Shown: one piece after another, positions 54,430-63,362 of the stretch
How the letters are laid out: each line of letters opens with the position of its first letter
How positions within the stretch are numbered: position 1 is the first letter of the stretch
DNA from: Campylobacter sp. MIT 12-8780
GTDB taxonomy: Bacteria; Campylobacterota; Campylobacteria; Campylobacterales; Campylobacteraceae
Assembly (NCBI RefSeq): GCF_006864535.1
Contig: NZ_QHLL01000003.1
Location: forward strand, 1-64,000
Direction of reading: 5' to 3'
DNA: 64,000 nucleotides
Made by a program: the position numbers and the translations under genes
Notes under the pieces: model-generated
The model's database searches: none
What the model was told of the DNA's origin: nothing
What the model saw: only the letters and a program-made list of their open reading frames with translations

Positions 54430-55986
54430 ATGAGAATTTCAAAGGTAAAAATAAAGAATTTTAGAAGCTATAAAGATGAAATAGAAATTGAATTTGGAAA
54501 CTTAACTGCACTTGTTGGAAAAAATGATTTTGGGAAATCTACTATATTAGAGGCATTAGATATTTTTTTAAACGAAAATTCTGGTGTTGTAAAGCTTGAT
54601 AAAGATGATATTAACAAGCAAGCTTTAGCTGAAAATGAAAATGCAAATATTAGAATAACTATAGTTTTTGATGATTTGCCTAGTGAGATTATAATTGATT
54701 CTACCAATCCTACCACATTAAGTGATGAGTATTTGTTAAATAATGATGGAAAACTTGAAATTATAAAAGAATACAAATTTGGATCAAAAGCAACTGAAAG
54801 TGTTTTTATCAAAGCCTATCACCCGACTAATGAAAGATGCAATAATTTATTAATAACAAAAATTACAAGCTTGAAAAAAATTTTAGAAGACGAAGAAATT
54901 AAATGTGAAGACAAAACGAAAAGTGCAACCATAAGAAAAGCCGTATGGGAACATTTTAAAGATGATTTGCAGTGTGAAGAAGTTGAAATTGACGCAAGTA
55001 AAGAAGAGGCTAAAAATATTTGGGAACAATTAAAAAAATATATGCCTTCATATTCACTATTTCAATCAGATAGAAAAAATAGTGATGGGGACAATGAAAT
55101 ACAAAATCCAATGAAACTTGCCGTAAGTGAAATTTTTAAAGATGAAGAGATACAAAAAACATTAGATAAGGTTGCAGAGAAAGTTAGAGAATCGCTGCAA
55201 GAAGTTACTAAAAACACCATTGATAAGCTAAAAGAGATGAACCCAGAAATTGCCGATAGTTTAAACCCGAATATACCAGAAACTAGTAGTTTAAAATGGG
55301 TAGATGTTTTTAAAAATGTTTCCATAACAGGCGATGAGGATATTCCTATTAATAAACGAGGAAGTGGAGTTAAAAGGCTAATTTTATTAAATTTCTTTAG
55401 AGCTGAAGCTGAAAGAAAAAGAAATATGGCAAAAGCTCCAAACATTATTTATGCGATAGAAGAACCTGAAACTTCTCAGCATTTTAATTACCAATATATG
55501 CTTATTAATGCTCTTTTAGAACTCTCTAAAACAGATAAAACTCAAGTCATTCTTACTACACATAGTCCATCTATTGTTAAAATGCTTGATTTTGATAATA
55601 TAAGACTTTTAAAAGATAACGGGAGCTTTAAAGAAGTTGTTAAAATAGAAAAGCAAAGTATGCCAATACCTTCTCTTTATGAAATAATTTTCTTAGCTTT
55701 TGGCGAAGCCTATGAAGAATATCATAATGAATTATATGGATATATAGAAGCTGAAAAGAAATTTGATGAGTATAAAAAGGACAGGGATATTAGGGAATAT
55801 ATTAGAGTTACTAAAAAAGGCGAAACAAAGTCAGAAGATATAATTTTAACAGAATATATAAGACACCAAATACATCACCCAGAAAATAAGCATAACGATA
55901 GATTTACAAAAGAAGAGCTTAAACAATCAATCAAAGATATGCGAGATTTTATTGAAACAAACATTAAGCAATCACAGGATAACTAA
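54430..55986 (+). CDS. AAA/OLD-like ATPase with C-terminal R-x4-H motif, nested in type I RM locus
   Basis: A 518-residue SMC/RecF-like ATPase. Walker A is GKNDFGKST (residues 30-38). A long helical insert is followed by the signature-like RGSGVKRLILLNF, and Walker B AIEEPETSQHF (Glu344/345) with the H-loop TTHSPSIVKML. There is no recognisable TOPRIM domain. The C-terminal 90 residues are helical and carry RHQIHH (Arg478 to His483) followed by PEN and a KEELKQSIKDMRDFI helix, which resembles the catalytic turn of HEPN RNases. It lies between hsdS and hsdR, the slot of PrrC anticodon nuclease, and has its own promoter. It could instead be an RloA/OLD-type accessory. Composition is AT-rich, unlike hsdR. 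The toxin function is inferred. Confidence 0.75.
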   Translation: MRISKVKIKNFRSYKDEIEIEFGNLTALVGKNDFGKSTILEALDIFLNENSGVVKLDKDDINKQALAENENANIRITIVFDDLPSEIIIDSTNPTTLSDEYLLNNDGKLEIIKEYKFGSKATESVFIKAYHPTNERCNNLLITKITSLKKILEDEEIKCEDKTKSATIRKAVWEHFKDDLQCEEVEIDASKEEAKNIWEQLKKYMPSYSLFQSDRKNSDGDNEIQNPMKLAVSEIFKDEEIQKTLDKVAEKVRESLQEVTKNTIDKLKEMNPEIADSLNPNIPETSSLKWVDVFKNVSITGDEDIPINKRGSGVKRLILLNFFRAEAERKRNMAKAPNIIYAIEEPETSQHFNYQYMLINALLELSKTDKTQVILTTHSPSIVKMLDFDNIRLLKDNGSFKEVVKIEKQSMPIPSLYEIIFLAFGEAYEEYHNELYGYIEAEKKFDEYKKDRDIREYIRVTKKGETKSEDIILTEYIRHQIHHPENKHNDRFTKEELKQSIKDMRDFIETNIKQSQDN

Positions 55987-58900
55987 ATGCCAACCAACCA
56001 AATAAATGAAAACACCATAGAAAAAGAAGCTATAGAGCTTTTAACAAATCTTGGTTATGAGTATAAAGAAGCTAAAAGCTTGCAAAGAAAAAGCGATGAG
56101 TGGATTTTGCAAGAAGAGTTTTTACGCTCAATTTATGCTTTAAATTTCGCTCAAAATAAAAGATATGATTTTTTAAATGAGGAGCAAAAGGAAAATTTAG
56201 TCAAAGAAGCGTATAAAAAACTTACCCAGCTTGCAAGTGATAATAACGAGCTTTTAGAGCAAAACAAGGCTTTTCATAATTATCTTATCAATGGTATGAG
56301 TTTAAGAGTGTTTGCTGGTGGGGAGGAGCGAAGCATAAATTTAGAGCTTATCGACTTTGAAAATGTGGCTTTAAATGAATTTTTAGCAACTCGTCAATTT
56401 TCCTTTCGTCAAAAGGCTACAAATCGCTTTGATGTTTTGCTTTTTATCAATGGCTTGCCTTTGGTGGTTTTTGAGCTGAAAAATCCCCTTGATATAAATG
56501 CGACTTTGGAAAATGCCTTTAATCAAATTCAAACTTATAAGGCAGAATCTTGCGCGCTTTTTGTTGCGAATGAATTATGCATTATTAGCGATGGTTTTAG
56601 TGCTAAGGTAGGAAGCTTGAGTGCGGATTTTTCCCGCTTTTTATCGTGGAAGATTAAAGATAAGCAAGCAGATTCTAAACTTGAGCTAACAAATCTTATA
56701 AATGGCTTGTTTAATCCTAGTGTTTTACTTGATTTTATCCGCTTTTTTATCACTTATGAAAATGTCAAATTCCTTGATAAAAACGGCTACGCACAAAGTA
56801 AAATCATCAAAAAAATCGCTGCATATCATCAATACTATGCTGTAAATAAAGCCATTTTAAGCACGCAAAAGGCGATGAGTGAGGGCGTAGCTGGAGAAAG
56901 CAAAAAAGGCGGCGTAGTCTGGCACACACAAGGTAGTGGAAAAAGCCTTTCTATGGTATTTTTTGCAGCTAAGGCTTTAGACAAGCTAAGCAATCCAACC
57001 CTTGTAATTTTAACCGATAGGAACGACTTAGACAATCAACTTTTTACCACCTTTAGCCACTCAAGCGAGCTTTTAAGAACCACTCCAAAACGCATAGATT
57101 CTACCCAAGAGCTTAAAAGTGTGCTAAAGGGTATAAAAGGTGGGATTATCTTTTCAACTATGCAAAAATTTAAAGATGAGAACGAACGCTTTGAGACTTT
57201 AAGCAATAGAGAGGATATTATCGTTATCACTGATGAGGCGCACCGCACGCAGTATGGCTTTGAGGCGAGATTAAGGGGCGAGAAAATCAGCTATGGTTAC
57301 GCGCAAAATGTGCGTGATGCCCTGCCAAATGCCACTTATATAGGCTTTAGCGGAACGCCTATAGAAAAAGATGATGCCAATACGCGTAGTGTTTTTGGGG
57401 ATTATATCGATATTTATGATATGAAGCAGGCTGTGGAGGACGGGGCTACTGTGCCGCTGTATTATGAAAGTAGGCTTGCTAAGATTCATTTGAGTGATGA
57501 GGGTAAAAAGCTCATAGAAAATTTAGATAAGAACTTAAAAGACAAAAATAATACTAACGCCCTAAAACTTAGTCAAATCATAGGTGCAAAGCAAAGACTG
57601 CAGGCTGTGGCTAAGGATATACTAGAGCATTTTAACGCTAAAAAGCAAAAGCTTAAGGGTAAGGCGATGATAGCGTGTATGAGTAGGCAAATCGCTGTTG
57701 ATTTATATAAGGAGCTCATCGCCCTTGAGCCTAGCTTGCACGATACGGACTGCAAAAAGGGGCGTGCTAAGCTTATCATCACTGCAAGTAGCGATGATGG
57801 GGCGGAGCTAGCGAGCTTTCATACAAGCAAAGAAGAGCAAAAAATCATCGCAAATCGCGTCAAAGATATAAATGATGAGCTTGATTTTATCATCGTTTGT
57901 GATATGTGGCTGACAGGCTTTGACGCACCGCCTTTGCATACTTTGTATGTGGATAAGCCTATGAGCGGGCATAATCTCATGCAAGCAATTGCTCGCGTAA
58001 ATAGAGTATGTAAGGATAAAAGCGGAGGGCTTATCGTTGATTATATCGGTATAATGACATCTTTGCAAGAGGCTTTAAAATTTTATACTAAAGATTCTCA
58101 AAGTGAGTTTATCGCTGATAAAAGCGAGCTAGAACAAAAAATGCTAGAAAAATATGAAGTGATAAAAGATATGCTTTTTGAGTTTGATTATATGCAGTAT
58201 TTTAAAGAATCTGATATAAATAAACTAGAAATTATCCAGCAAATCATAAATAAAATCTTAAGTGATGAAAAAGAAAAAAGACGCTTTTTAGATGAATGCA
58301 CACAGCTAATAAAAGCCTATACCCTACTTTTGCCAAATGAAAAAGCAAATGAACTTGCAAAAGAAATCGCTCTTTTTGATATGCTAAAAAATAGAATCAA
58401 AAAAAGCCAGCAAGAAAGTAAAATTTCTATAGATAGAGAACAACAAAGCCTTATAAAACAAATCATTGATAATGAATTAAAAAGCGAGGGTATAGTTGAT
58501 ATTTTGGATAAAAGTAAACTTAATACAAAAGATATATCCATACTTTCAAATGAATTTTTAGAGGATATGAGAGCATATAAACATAAGCATATCGCACTTG
58601 AGACTTTAAGAAAGCTTTTAAATGATGAACTAAAAGCCAGAATGCAAAGCGAGCTAAGGACTAAGAGTTTATTTGAAAAAATGACTGAAATTTTGCTAAA
58701 TTATCAAAATAAGCTTATCAATGCGACAAAGGTTATAGAAGAGCTAATAGAGCTTAGCAAGGAGCTGATAAAACAGGATAAGGATAAAAAGGAGCTTGGG
58801 CTAAGTGAATATGAATTTGCTTTTTATAGTGTTTTGGTGGAAAATAAAAGCGTAGAAGAAGTGATGGGAAAACAGGCTTTGCTAGAGCTTTCAAAGGCAG

Positions 58901-59082
58901 TATTTTTAGAGATAAAATCAAAAGCGAGTTTAGACTGGGAAATAAGAGAAAGTGTAAGGGCACAGCTTAGAATCGCCGTTAGAAAAGTGTTAAGAGAATT
59001 TGGCTATCCACCAAATATGATTAAAATCACCGCAGAAAATGCAATAAAGCAAGCCGAGCTTATCGCACAGGCTTTGACTTAG
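55987..59082 (+). CDS. hsdR: Type I restriction endonuclease HsdR
   Basis: A 1031-residue motor/nuclease subunit. The PD-(D/E)XK nuclease core is near residues 147-165 (DVLLFINGLPLVVFELKNP, Glu163-x-Lys165). Superfamily 2 helicase motifs follow: HTQGSGKS (GSGKS at 316-320), ITDEAHRTQYG (DEAH at 416-419), SGTPIE, and a second RecA domain with MTGFDAPP-like LTGFDAPPLHTLY and MQAIARVNR. The C-terminal 330 residues are helical, binding HsdM. It starts directly after the ATPase stop (AGGA 7 nt upstream). All motifs look intact, although hsdM is frameshifted. Confidence 0.96.
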   Translation: MPTNQINENTIEKEAIELLTNLGYEYKEAKSLQRKSDEWILQEEFLRSIYALNFAQNKRYDFLNEEQKENLVKEAYKKLTQLASDNNELLEQNKAFHNYLINGMSLRVFAGGEERSINLELIDFENVALNEFLATRQFSFRQKATNRFDVLLFINGLPLVVFELKNPLDINATLENAFNQIQTYKAESCALFVANELCIISDGFSAKVGSLSADFSRFLSWKIKDKQADSKLELTNLINGLFNPSVLLDFIRFFITYENVKFLDKNGYAQSKIIKKIAAYHQYYAVNKAILSTQKAMSEGVAGESKKGGVVWHTQGSGKSLSMVFFAAKALDKLSNPTLVILTDRNDLDNQLFTTFSHSSELLRTTPKRIDSTQELKSVLKGIKGGIIFSTMQKFKDENERFETLSNREDIIVITDEAHRTQYGFEARLRGEKISYGYAQNVRDALPNATYIGFSGTPIEKDDANTRSVFGDYIDIYDMKQAVEDGATVPLYYESRLAKIHLSDEGKKLIENLDKNLKDKNNTNALKLSQIIGAKQRLQAVAKDILEHFNAKKQKLKGKAMIACMSRQIAVDLYKELIALEPSLHDTDCKKGRAKLIITASSDDGAELASFHTSKEEQKIIANRVKDINDELDFIIVCDMWLTGFDAPPLHTLYVDKPMSGHNLMQAIARVNRVCKDKSGGLIVDYIGIMTSLQEALKFYTKDSQSEFIADKSELEQKMLEKYEVIKDMLFEFDYMQYFKESDINKLEIIQQIINKILSDEKEKRRFLDECTQLIKAYTLLLPNEKANELAKEIALFDMLKNRIKKSQQESKISIDREQQSLIKQIIDNELKSEGIVDILDKSKLNTKDISILSNEFLEDMRAYKHKHIALETLRKLLNDELKARMQSELRTKSLFEKMTEILLNYQNKLINATKVIEELIELSKELIKQDKDKKELGLSEYEFAFYSVLVENKSVEEVMGKQALLELSKAVFLEIKSKASLDWEIRESVRAQLRIAVRKVLREFGYPPNMIKITAENAIKQAELIAQALT

Positions 59083-59111
59083 TTTTGCTTAGCTTTTATT
59101 AATCTTTTCAA

Positions 59112-59119
59112 GCTATAAT
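59112..59119 (+). promoter_or_regulatory. Extended -10 promoter of gltX
   Basis: GCTATAAT fits gnTAnaAT exactly, about 38 nt before the gltX ATG. It marks the right boundary between the restriction island and core genes. Confidence 0.6.
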
Positions 59120-59156
59120 TGAAGCTTTAAATTTATAAAGAAAATGAGAAAATTTA

Positions 59157-60503
59157 ATGTATAGATTTGCACCCTCGCCTACCGGGGATATGCACATAGG
59201 CAATTTAAGGGCAGCTTTGATTAATTATCTTTGTTCTTTGCAGGATAAAAGTGGCTTTATTTTGCGTATAGAAGATACTGATACAGCTAGAAATATCGCT
59301 GGTAAAGATGAGGAGATCAAAGAGCTTTTGAAGCTTTTTGGTGTGAATTGGCAGCATTTTTATGTGCAAAGTAAGAATTTAAAATACCACCGCCAAATGG
59401 CTTTAAAGCTAGTGAGTGAAAAAAAAGCCTTTGCTTGTTTTTGCACGACTGAGGAGCTTGAGGCAAAAAAAGAAAAGGCTAAGGCTGAGGGTAAGCCATA
59501 CCGCTATGATGGCACTTGTGAAAAACTTAGCGATAGCGAGGTTTTAGATAATGAAAAGCCCTTTGTGATCCGCCTTAAAAAACCAAGCAAGGCTATGGAA
59601 TTTACGGATTTGATCAAGGGAAAACTTCATTTTGAGCCTGAAAATATAGATAGTTTTGTGATTATGAGGGCTGATAAAACCCCAACTTATAATTTTGCTT
59701 GTGCGGTTGATGATATGATGGAGGGCGTTACTTGCATTATAAGAGGGGAAGATCACACTTCAAACACGCCTAAACAAGAGCATATTAGAGCAAGTTTAGG
59801 CTATGATAAGCCTATGCTTTATGCACATTTGCCTATCATTTTAAACGAAGAAAGGCTAAAGATGAGTAAAAGAGAAGCGCATTCTAGCGTAAAATGGCTT
59901 TTAGAGCTTGGAATTTTGCCTGCTAGCATTGCAAATTATTTGCTTTTACTTGGCAATAAAACCCCACAAGAAATTTTTACACTTAAAGAAGCAGTAGAGT
60001 TTTTTGATCTTAAAAAGATCAGCAAAGCCCCTGCTCGTTTTGATCTTAAAAAGCTTTTACAAATCAACAGAGAACACATCAAAAGACTTGATGATGAGAG
60101 CTTAGCAGGACTTTTAGGCTTTGATGAGCTGGGCTTAAGCTTAAATTTAAAGGCTGATTTTGCAAAACTAGCTAAGTTTTATACTCAAGAAGCAAGCACT
60201 ATAAATGAGCTTAAAGAAAAGCTACAAGGCATTTTTAAGCCAAATACGCATTTAGCTGAGTATAAAGAATATGAAGAACAAATTAAGCTTTTAAAAGAAA
60301 TTCTAACGCAGCTTGAGCTTTCAAATTTAGATTATGAGGGCTTTAAAAACGAGCTTTTAACTAAAAGCAAGCTTAAAGGCAAGGCTTTTTTTGCACCTTT
60401 GAGGCTGCTGCTTACTAGTTCTTTGCATGGTCCTGATTTAAGCGAGCTTTATCCTCTTTTAAAGCCTTTGATGAAAGAAATTTTAGGAGAAAAACATGGT
60501 TGA
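59157..60503 (+). CDS. gltX: Glutamyl-tRNA synthetase
   Basis: A 448-residue class I synthetase. It has the HIGH-type motif in [17 protein letters not shown] and the KMSKS-type motif in [10 protein letters not shown], with [10 protein letters not shown] and the [12 protein letters not shown] editing/acceptor site. The C-terminal anticodon-binding helical domain is short. Epsilonproteobacteria carry two GltX copies, one of which charges tRNA-Gln. Which copy this is cannot be decided here, though position matches Cj0845c. There is only a weak ribosome site before the ATG. It overlaps the YggT gene by 8 nt. Confidence 0.95.
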   Translation: MYRFAPSPTGDMHIGNLRAALINYLCSLQDKSGFILRIEDTDTARNIAGKDEEIKELLKLFGVNWQHFYVQSKNLKYHRQMALKLVSEKKAFACFCTTEELEAKKEKAKAEGKPYRYDGTCEKLSDSEVLDNEKPFVIRLKKPSKAMEFTDLIKGKLHFEPENIDSFVIMRADKTPTYNFACAVDDMMEGVTCIIRGEDHTSNTPKQEHIRASLGYDKPMLYAHLPIILNEERLKMSKREAHSSVKWLLELGILPASIANYLLLLGNKTPQEIFTLKEAVEFFDLKKISKAPARFDLKKLLQINREHIKRLDDESLAGLLGFDELGLSLNLKADFAKLAKFYTQEASTINELKEKLQGIFKPNTHLAEYKEYEEQIKLLKEILTQLELSNLDYEGFKNELLTKSKLKGKAFFAPLRLLLTSSLHGPDLSELYPLLKPLMKEILGEKHG

Positions 60504-60786
60504 TGTGTTGGGAAGTTCTTTTTTGCTTTCAGTAATTGGCGTGATTCAAATACTTATCAATGCTTATATGTGGGTGATTATCATCACAGCCCTTATCTCT
60601 TGGGTAAATCCTGATCCTTATAATCCAATCGTGCAAATTCTTTACAAGCTCTCAGCCCCAGCTTACCGCCTTGTGCGTTTTATCCCTACAAGAATAGGCG
60701 CTATTGATCTTGCTCCTTTAATCATCATTATCGCTCTTCAATTTATCAGTATCTTGATAGGCAATATCGCAAGGTTGGCTTTATGA
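60496..60786 (+). CDS. YggT-family membrane protein
   Basis: A 96-residue protein with two membrane helices and the family signature [24 protein letters not shown]. An [16 protein letters not shown] loop follows. YggT proteins are linked to cell division or osmotic response in other bacteria, with no known activity. It overlaps gltX by 8 nt and slt by 4 nt, so it is in the same operon. Confidence 0.87.
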   Translation: MVDVLGSSFLLSVIGVIQILINAYMWVIIITALISWVNPDPYNPIVQILYKLSAPAYRLVRFIPTRIGAIDLAPLIIIIALQFISILIGNIARLAL

Positions 60787-62402
60787 GGATAGTTTTAGCT
60801 TTAGTTTTTACTTGTGCTGTGGCATTTGCAGCCATTTATGATCTGCAAACCTTAAAAACAAAGGATAATTCTTTAGCTAAGGATTATTACCTGCACCGCT
60901 TGCTTGAGGAAAATCAAATTTCAAAAAAAGAAGCAAATAGCTTGCGTAAGCAAATTTTTCGCTATGCTGGAAAGATTAAAAAAGACTTAGAAAAACTTGT
61001 GCCTCCACCCAAAGCCTATGTTGATCCAAAATACGCAAAATGCTATAATTACACCACAAAAACCATCACAGAAGCAAATACAACTTGTCAAAAATTTAGG
61101 CTTAGCTCACTTGCTTTTATCTCAAATCTTGATACAAATACGCGTCAAAACCTTGCATATCATTACAAAGGTAGTGATTTAAGCACCCTACTTTTAGCCT
61201 TTAATGATACAAATATCTTAACTTTTCTTGTAAATAATCAAAACAGCAAGGATTTTATACGCACCTTTACTTTTTTAAAAGCAAGTGATTTAGATAATGT
61301 TAATGCCAGCTTTTTAAATGAACTTGCCAAGCAAAATGGCTTTGCAAAGTTTGCTCAAGATTTAATCATCAAAAAACAAGCCCCAAAACTTCGCTCCTCT
61401 TTTGTAAAAATCGATCCAAGTATGGTAAGTGAAGGTGTGGCTTTTTATCTGGGCGTAAATGCCTTGCTTTTTAATGATGAAAAAAAAGCTCTTGCTTTCT
61501 TTCAAAAAGCCTATGAAAGCTTTGATAAAGCCGCTGATAAAGATAATGCTTTATTTTGGATATGGCAGATTAACAAGAAAAAAGAACATTTACAAAGCCT
61601 AGCCAAAAGCCAAAGTTTAAATATCTATAGCCTTTATGCCAAAGAGCTTATGCGTGAGCCCTTGCCTCCTATTACTTTTCTTGAGGCAAAAGATACAAAA
61701 TCAAATTTTAATATGAAAGATCCTTTTTTGTGGCAAAGCACAGCAAAAAAAATTCAAAAAGCAAGCCCAAAAGAACTTGAAACCCTTGCAAAAGAGTTTA
61801 ACTCAAAGCACACCCTGCCTATTTATGCGTATATACTTGAAAGGCAGTTTAAATTTAAAAACAATTACTTTATCATGCCTTATTATGAGTTTATCAAGGA
61901 CTATGATACTAAGCGTCAAGCACTTATCTTAGCCATTGCTAGACAAGAAAGCCGTTTTATCCCAACTGCTGTTTCAACCTCTTACGCACTTGGAATGATG
62001 CAATTTATGCCTTTTGTGGCAAATCATATCGCACAAAAAGAATTAAAGCTTAAAGATTTTGATCAAGATGATATGTTTGATCCAAAAACGGCGTATTTTT
62101 TTGCTAATCATCATTTAAATTATCTTGAAGAAAGGCTAAAATCCCCTGTTTTTATCGCTTATGCGTATAATGGCGGTATAGGCTTTACAAACAAAATGCT
62201 TGCACGAGATGATATGTTTAAAAAGGGTAAATTTGAGCCTTTTTTATCAATGGAACTTGTGCCGTATCAAGAAAGCAGGATTTATGCAAAAAAGGTATTA
62301 GCTAATTATATTGCGTATCTACATCTACTGAACGATAATACAAAGATTTCGAGTATTTTTGAAAGTTTAGTTCAAAACACTGAGCCTTCACGCAAAGATT
62401 AA
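60783..62402 (+). CDS. slt: Soluble lytic murein transglycosylase
   Basis: A 539-residue periplasmic enzyme that cleaves the MurNAc-GlcNAc bond with 1,6-anhydro formation. A signal peptide ([16 protein letters not shown]) leads a superhelical all-alpha domain (to about residue 370). The catalytic SLT domain starts at LAIARQESRF, whose glutamate is catalytic, followed by SYALGMMQFMP and AYNGGIGFT. It overlaps the YggT gene by 4 nt. Its 3' end overlaps, tail to tail, a lipoprotein gene by 101 nt. Counterpart of Cj0843c. Confidence 0.94.
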   Translation: MRIVLALVFTCAVAFAAIYDLQTLKTKDNSLAKDYYLHRLLEENQISKKEANSLRKQIFRYAGKIKKDLEKLVPPPKAYVDPKYAKCYNYTTKTITEANTTCQKFRLSSLAFISNLDTNTRQNLAYHYKGSDLSTLLLAFNDTNILTFLVNNQNSKDFIRTFTFLKASDLDNVNASFLNELAKQNGFAKFAQDLIIKKQAPKLRSSFVKIDPSMVSEGVAFYLGVNALLFNDEKKALAFFQKAYESFDKAADKDNALFWIWQINKKKEHLQSLAKSQSLNIYSLYAKELMREPLPPITFLEAKDTKSNFNMKDPFLWQSTAKKIQKASPKELETLAKEFNSKHTLPIYAYILERQFKFKNNYFIMPYYEFIKDYDTKRQALILAIARQESRFIPTAVSTSYALGMMQFMPFVANHIAQKELKLKDFDQDDMFDPKTAYFFANHHLNYLEERLKSPVFIAYAYNGGIGFTNKMLARDDMFKKGKFEPFLSMELVPYQESRIYAKKVLANYIAYLHLLNDNTKISSIFESLVQNTEPSRKD

Positions 62403-62781
62403 GCTTAAGCACAGAAGCACTTTTTTCTTTAAAGCTAAGTTTGTAATAACTTGAATATTCGTTTGTAAAGACATATTTTAAAAGCTCGTCATCTTTTTCA
62501 AGAAGATTAAGTTCGCCTTGTTCTTGATCAAGGCTGATTGCAATGTCTGAAATTTCATCTATTTTAGGCGTAATACCAAGCAAAAAAAGCTCATCTTGAC
62601 TTAGCTCATCTAAGATAGGATTAAGATAAGTTAGCAAAAAGATCAAATTATGCTCGTTTTGGACCACTCTTTGTTTTTGGGTGTGAATCAAGCCTTGAGC
62701 CCTTAACTCATCAGTGATACTTAAAGGCTTAGAACAGCTTAAGAAAAAAAACACGGCACAAAAAAGCAATATTTTCATCAT
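62302..62781 (-). CDS. Small lipoprotein of unknown function
   Basis: About 159 residues. The N-terminus MMKILLFCAVFFFLSCSKPL is a lipoprotein signal with lipobox FLSC. The mature part is an acidic alpha/beta protein (LIFLLTYLNPILDE, ISLDQEQGELNLLEKDDE) of no family I know. The start is ATG 62781 with GGGA upstream; the TTG at 62793 lacks a site. The last 34 codons lie antisense inside slt. In C. jejuni the matching gene is Cj0842. The final segment could be a read-on after loss of an earlier stop. Confidence 0.75.
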   Translation of the reverse strand: MMKILLFCAVFFFLSCSKPLSITDELRAQGLIHTQKQRVVQNEHNLIFLLTYLNPILDELSQDELFLLGITPKIDEISDIAISLDQEQGELNLLEKDDELLKYVFTNEYSSYYKLSFKEKSASVLKLNLCVKAQCFELNFQKYSKSLYYRSVDVDTQYN

Positions 62782-62842
62782 AAAAATTCCCAAATTTTTA
62801 ATGATATTTTAACTTTTTTAACTCTATTTTTTGCTTTAAAAA

Positions 62843-62850
62843 GTTATAAT
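62843..62850 (+). promoter_or_regulatory. Extended -10 promoter of mobB-fbp
   Basis: GTTATAAT fits gnTAnaAT exactly, about 24 nt before the GTG start of mobB, with AAGGA between. Confidence 0.6.
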
Positions 62851-62873
62851 TTTTTAAATTTTTAAGGAAAATT

Positions 62874-63359
62874 GTGAAAAAACAAGTTATGGCTTTTAGC
62901 GGTCCTTCAAATTCAGGCAAAACAACTTTGATTAACAAGCTTATAAAGCATTTTAGCGCCCAAAATTTAAAGGTTTTTGTGCTAAAGCACGATCCAAGCG
63001 ATAAGGCTTGCTTTGATACAAAGGGCAAGGATAGTTTTAGTTTTTTTGAAAACAAGGCTGAAGTTTTCGTGCTAAGTCCTACAAGAACGACTTTTTTTTC
63101 ACATGAGCCAAGAAGCGTTGAAGAGTGCTTGAGGCTGGCTGGGGATTTTGATCTATTTTTGATCGAGGGGCTAAAAACCCTGCCCTACCCTAGAATCGGT
63201 GTTTTTAAAGATAAGCTTGATGAGAGTTATTTTAGCGTATGCAATGCTATAGCAAGCTATGAAAAGCCCAAAAATAACACACTAACTTGGCTTGATCTTG
63301 ATGATATAAAAGGCATTGCAAGCTTTATCTTGCAAAATGCTTTTCAATTTAAAGGATAG
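62874..63359 (+). CDS. mobB: Molybdopterin-guanine dinucleotide biosynthesis protein MobB
   Basis: A 161-residue P-loop GTP-binding protein that helps MobA attach GMP to molybdopterin, needed for formate dehydrogenase and nitrate/TMAO reductases. Walker A is GPSNSGKTTLI (residues 10-20), followed by VLKHDPSDKACFDTKGKDS, the SPTRTTFF strand and LIEGLKTLPYPRIGVFK. The GTG start has AAGGA upstream. fbp follows after 3 nt in the same operon. Confidence 0.93.
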   Translation: MKKQVMAFSGPSNSGKTTLINKLIKHFSAQNLKVFVLKHDPSDKACFDTKGKDSFSFFENKAEVFVLSPTRTTFFSHEPRSVEECLRLAGDFDLFLIEGLKTLPYPRIGVFKDKLDESYFSVCNAIASYEKPKNNTLTWLDLDDIKGIASFILQNAFQFKG

Positions 63360-63362
63360 AAA

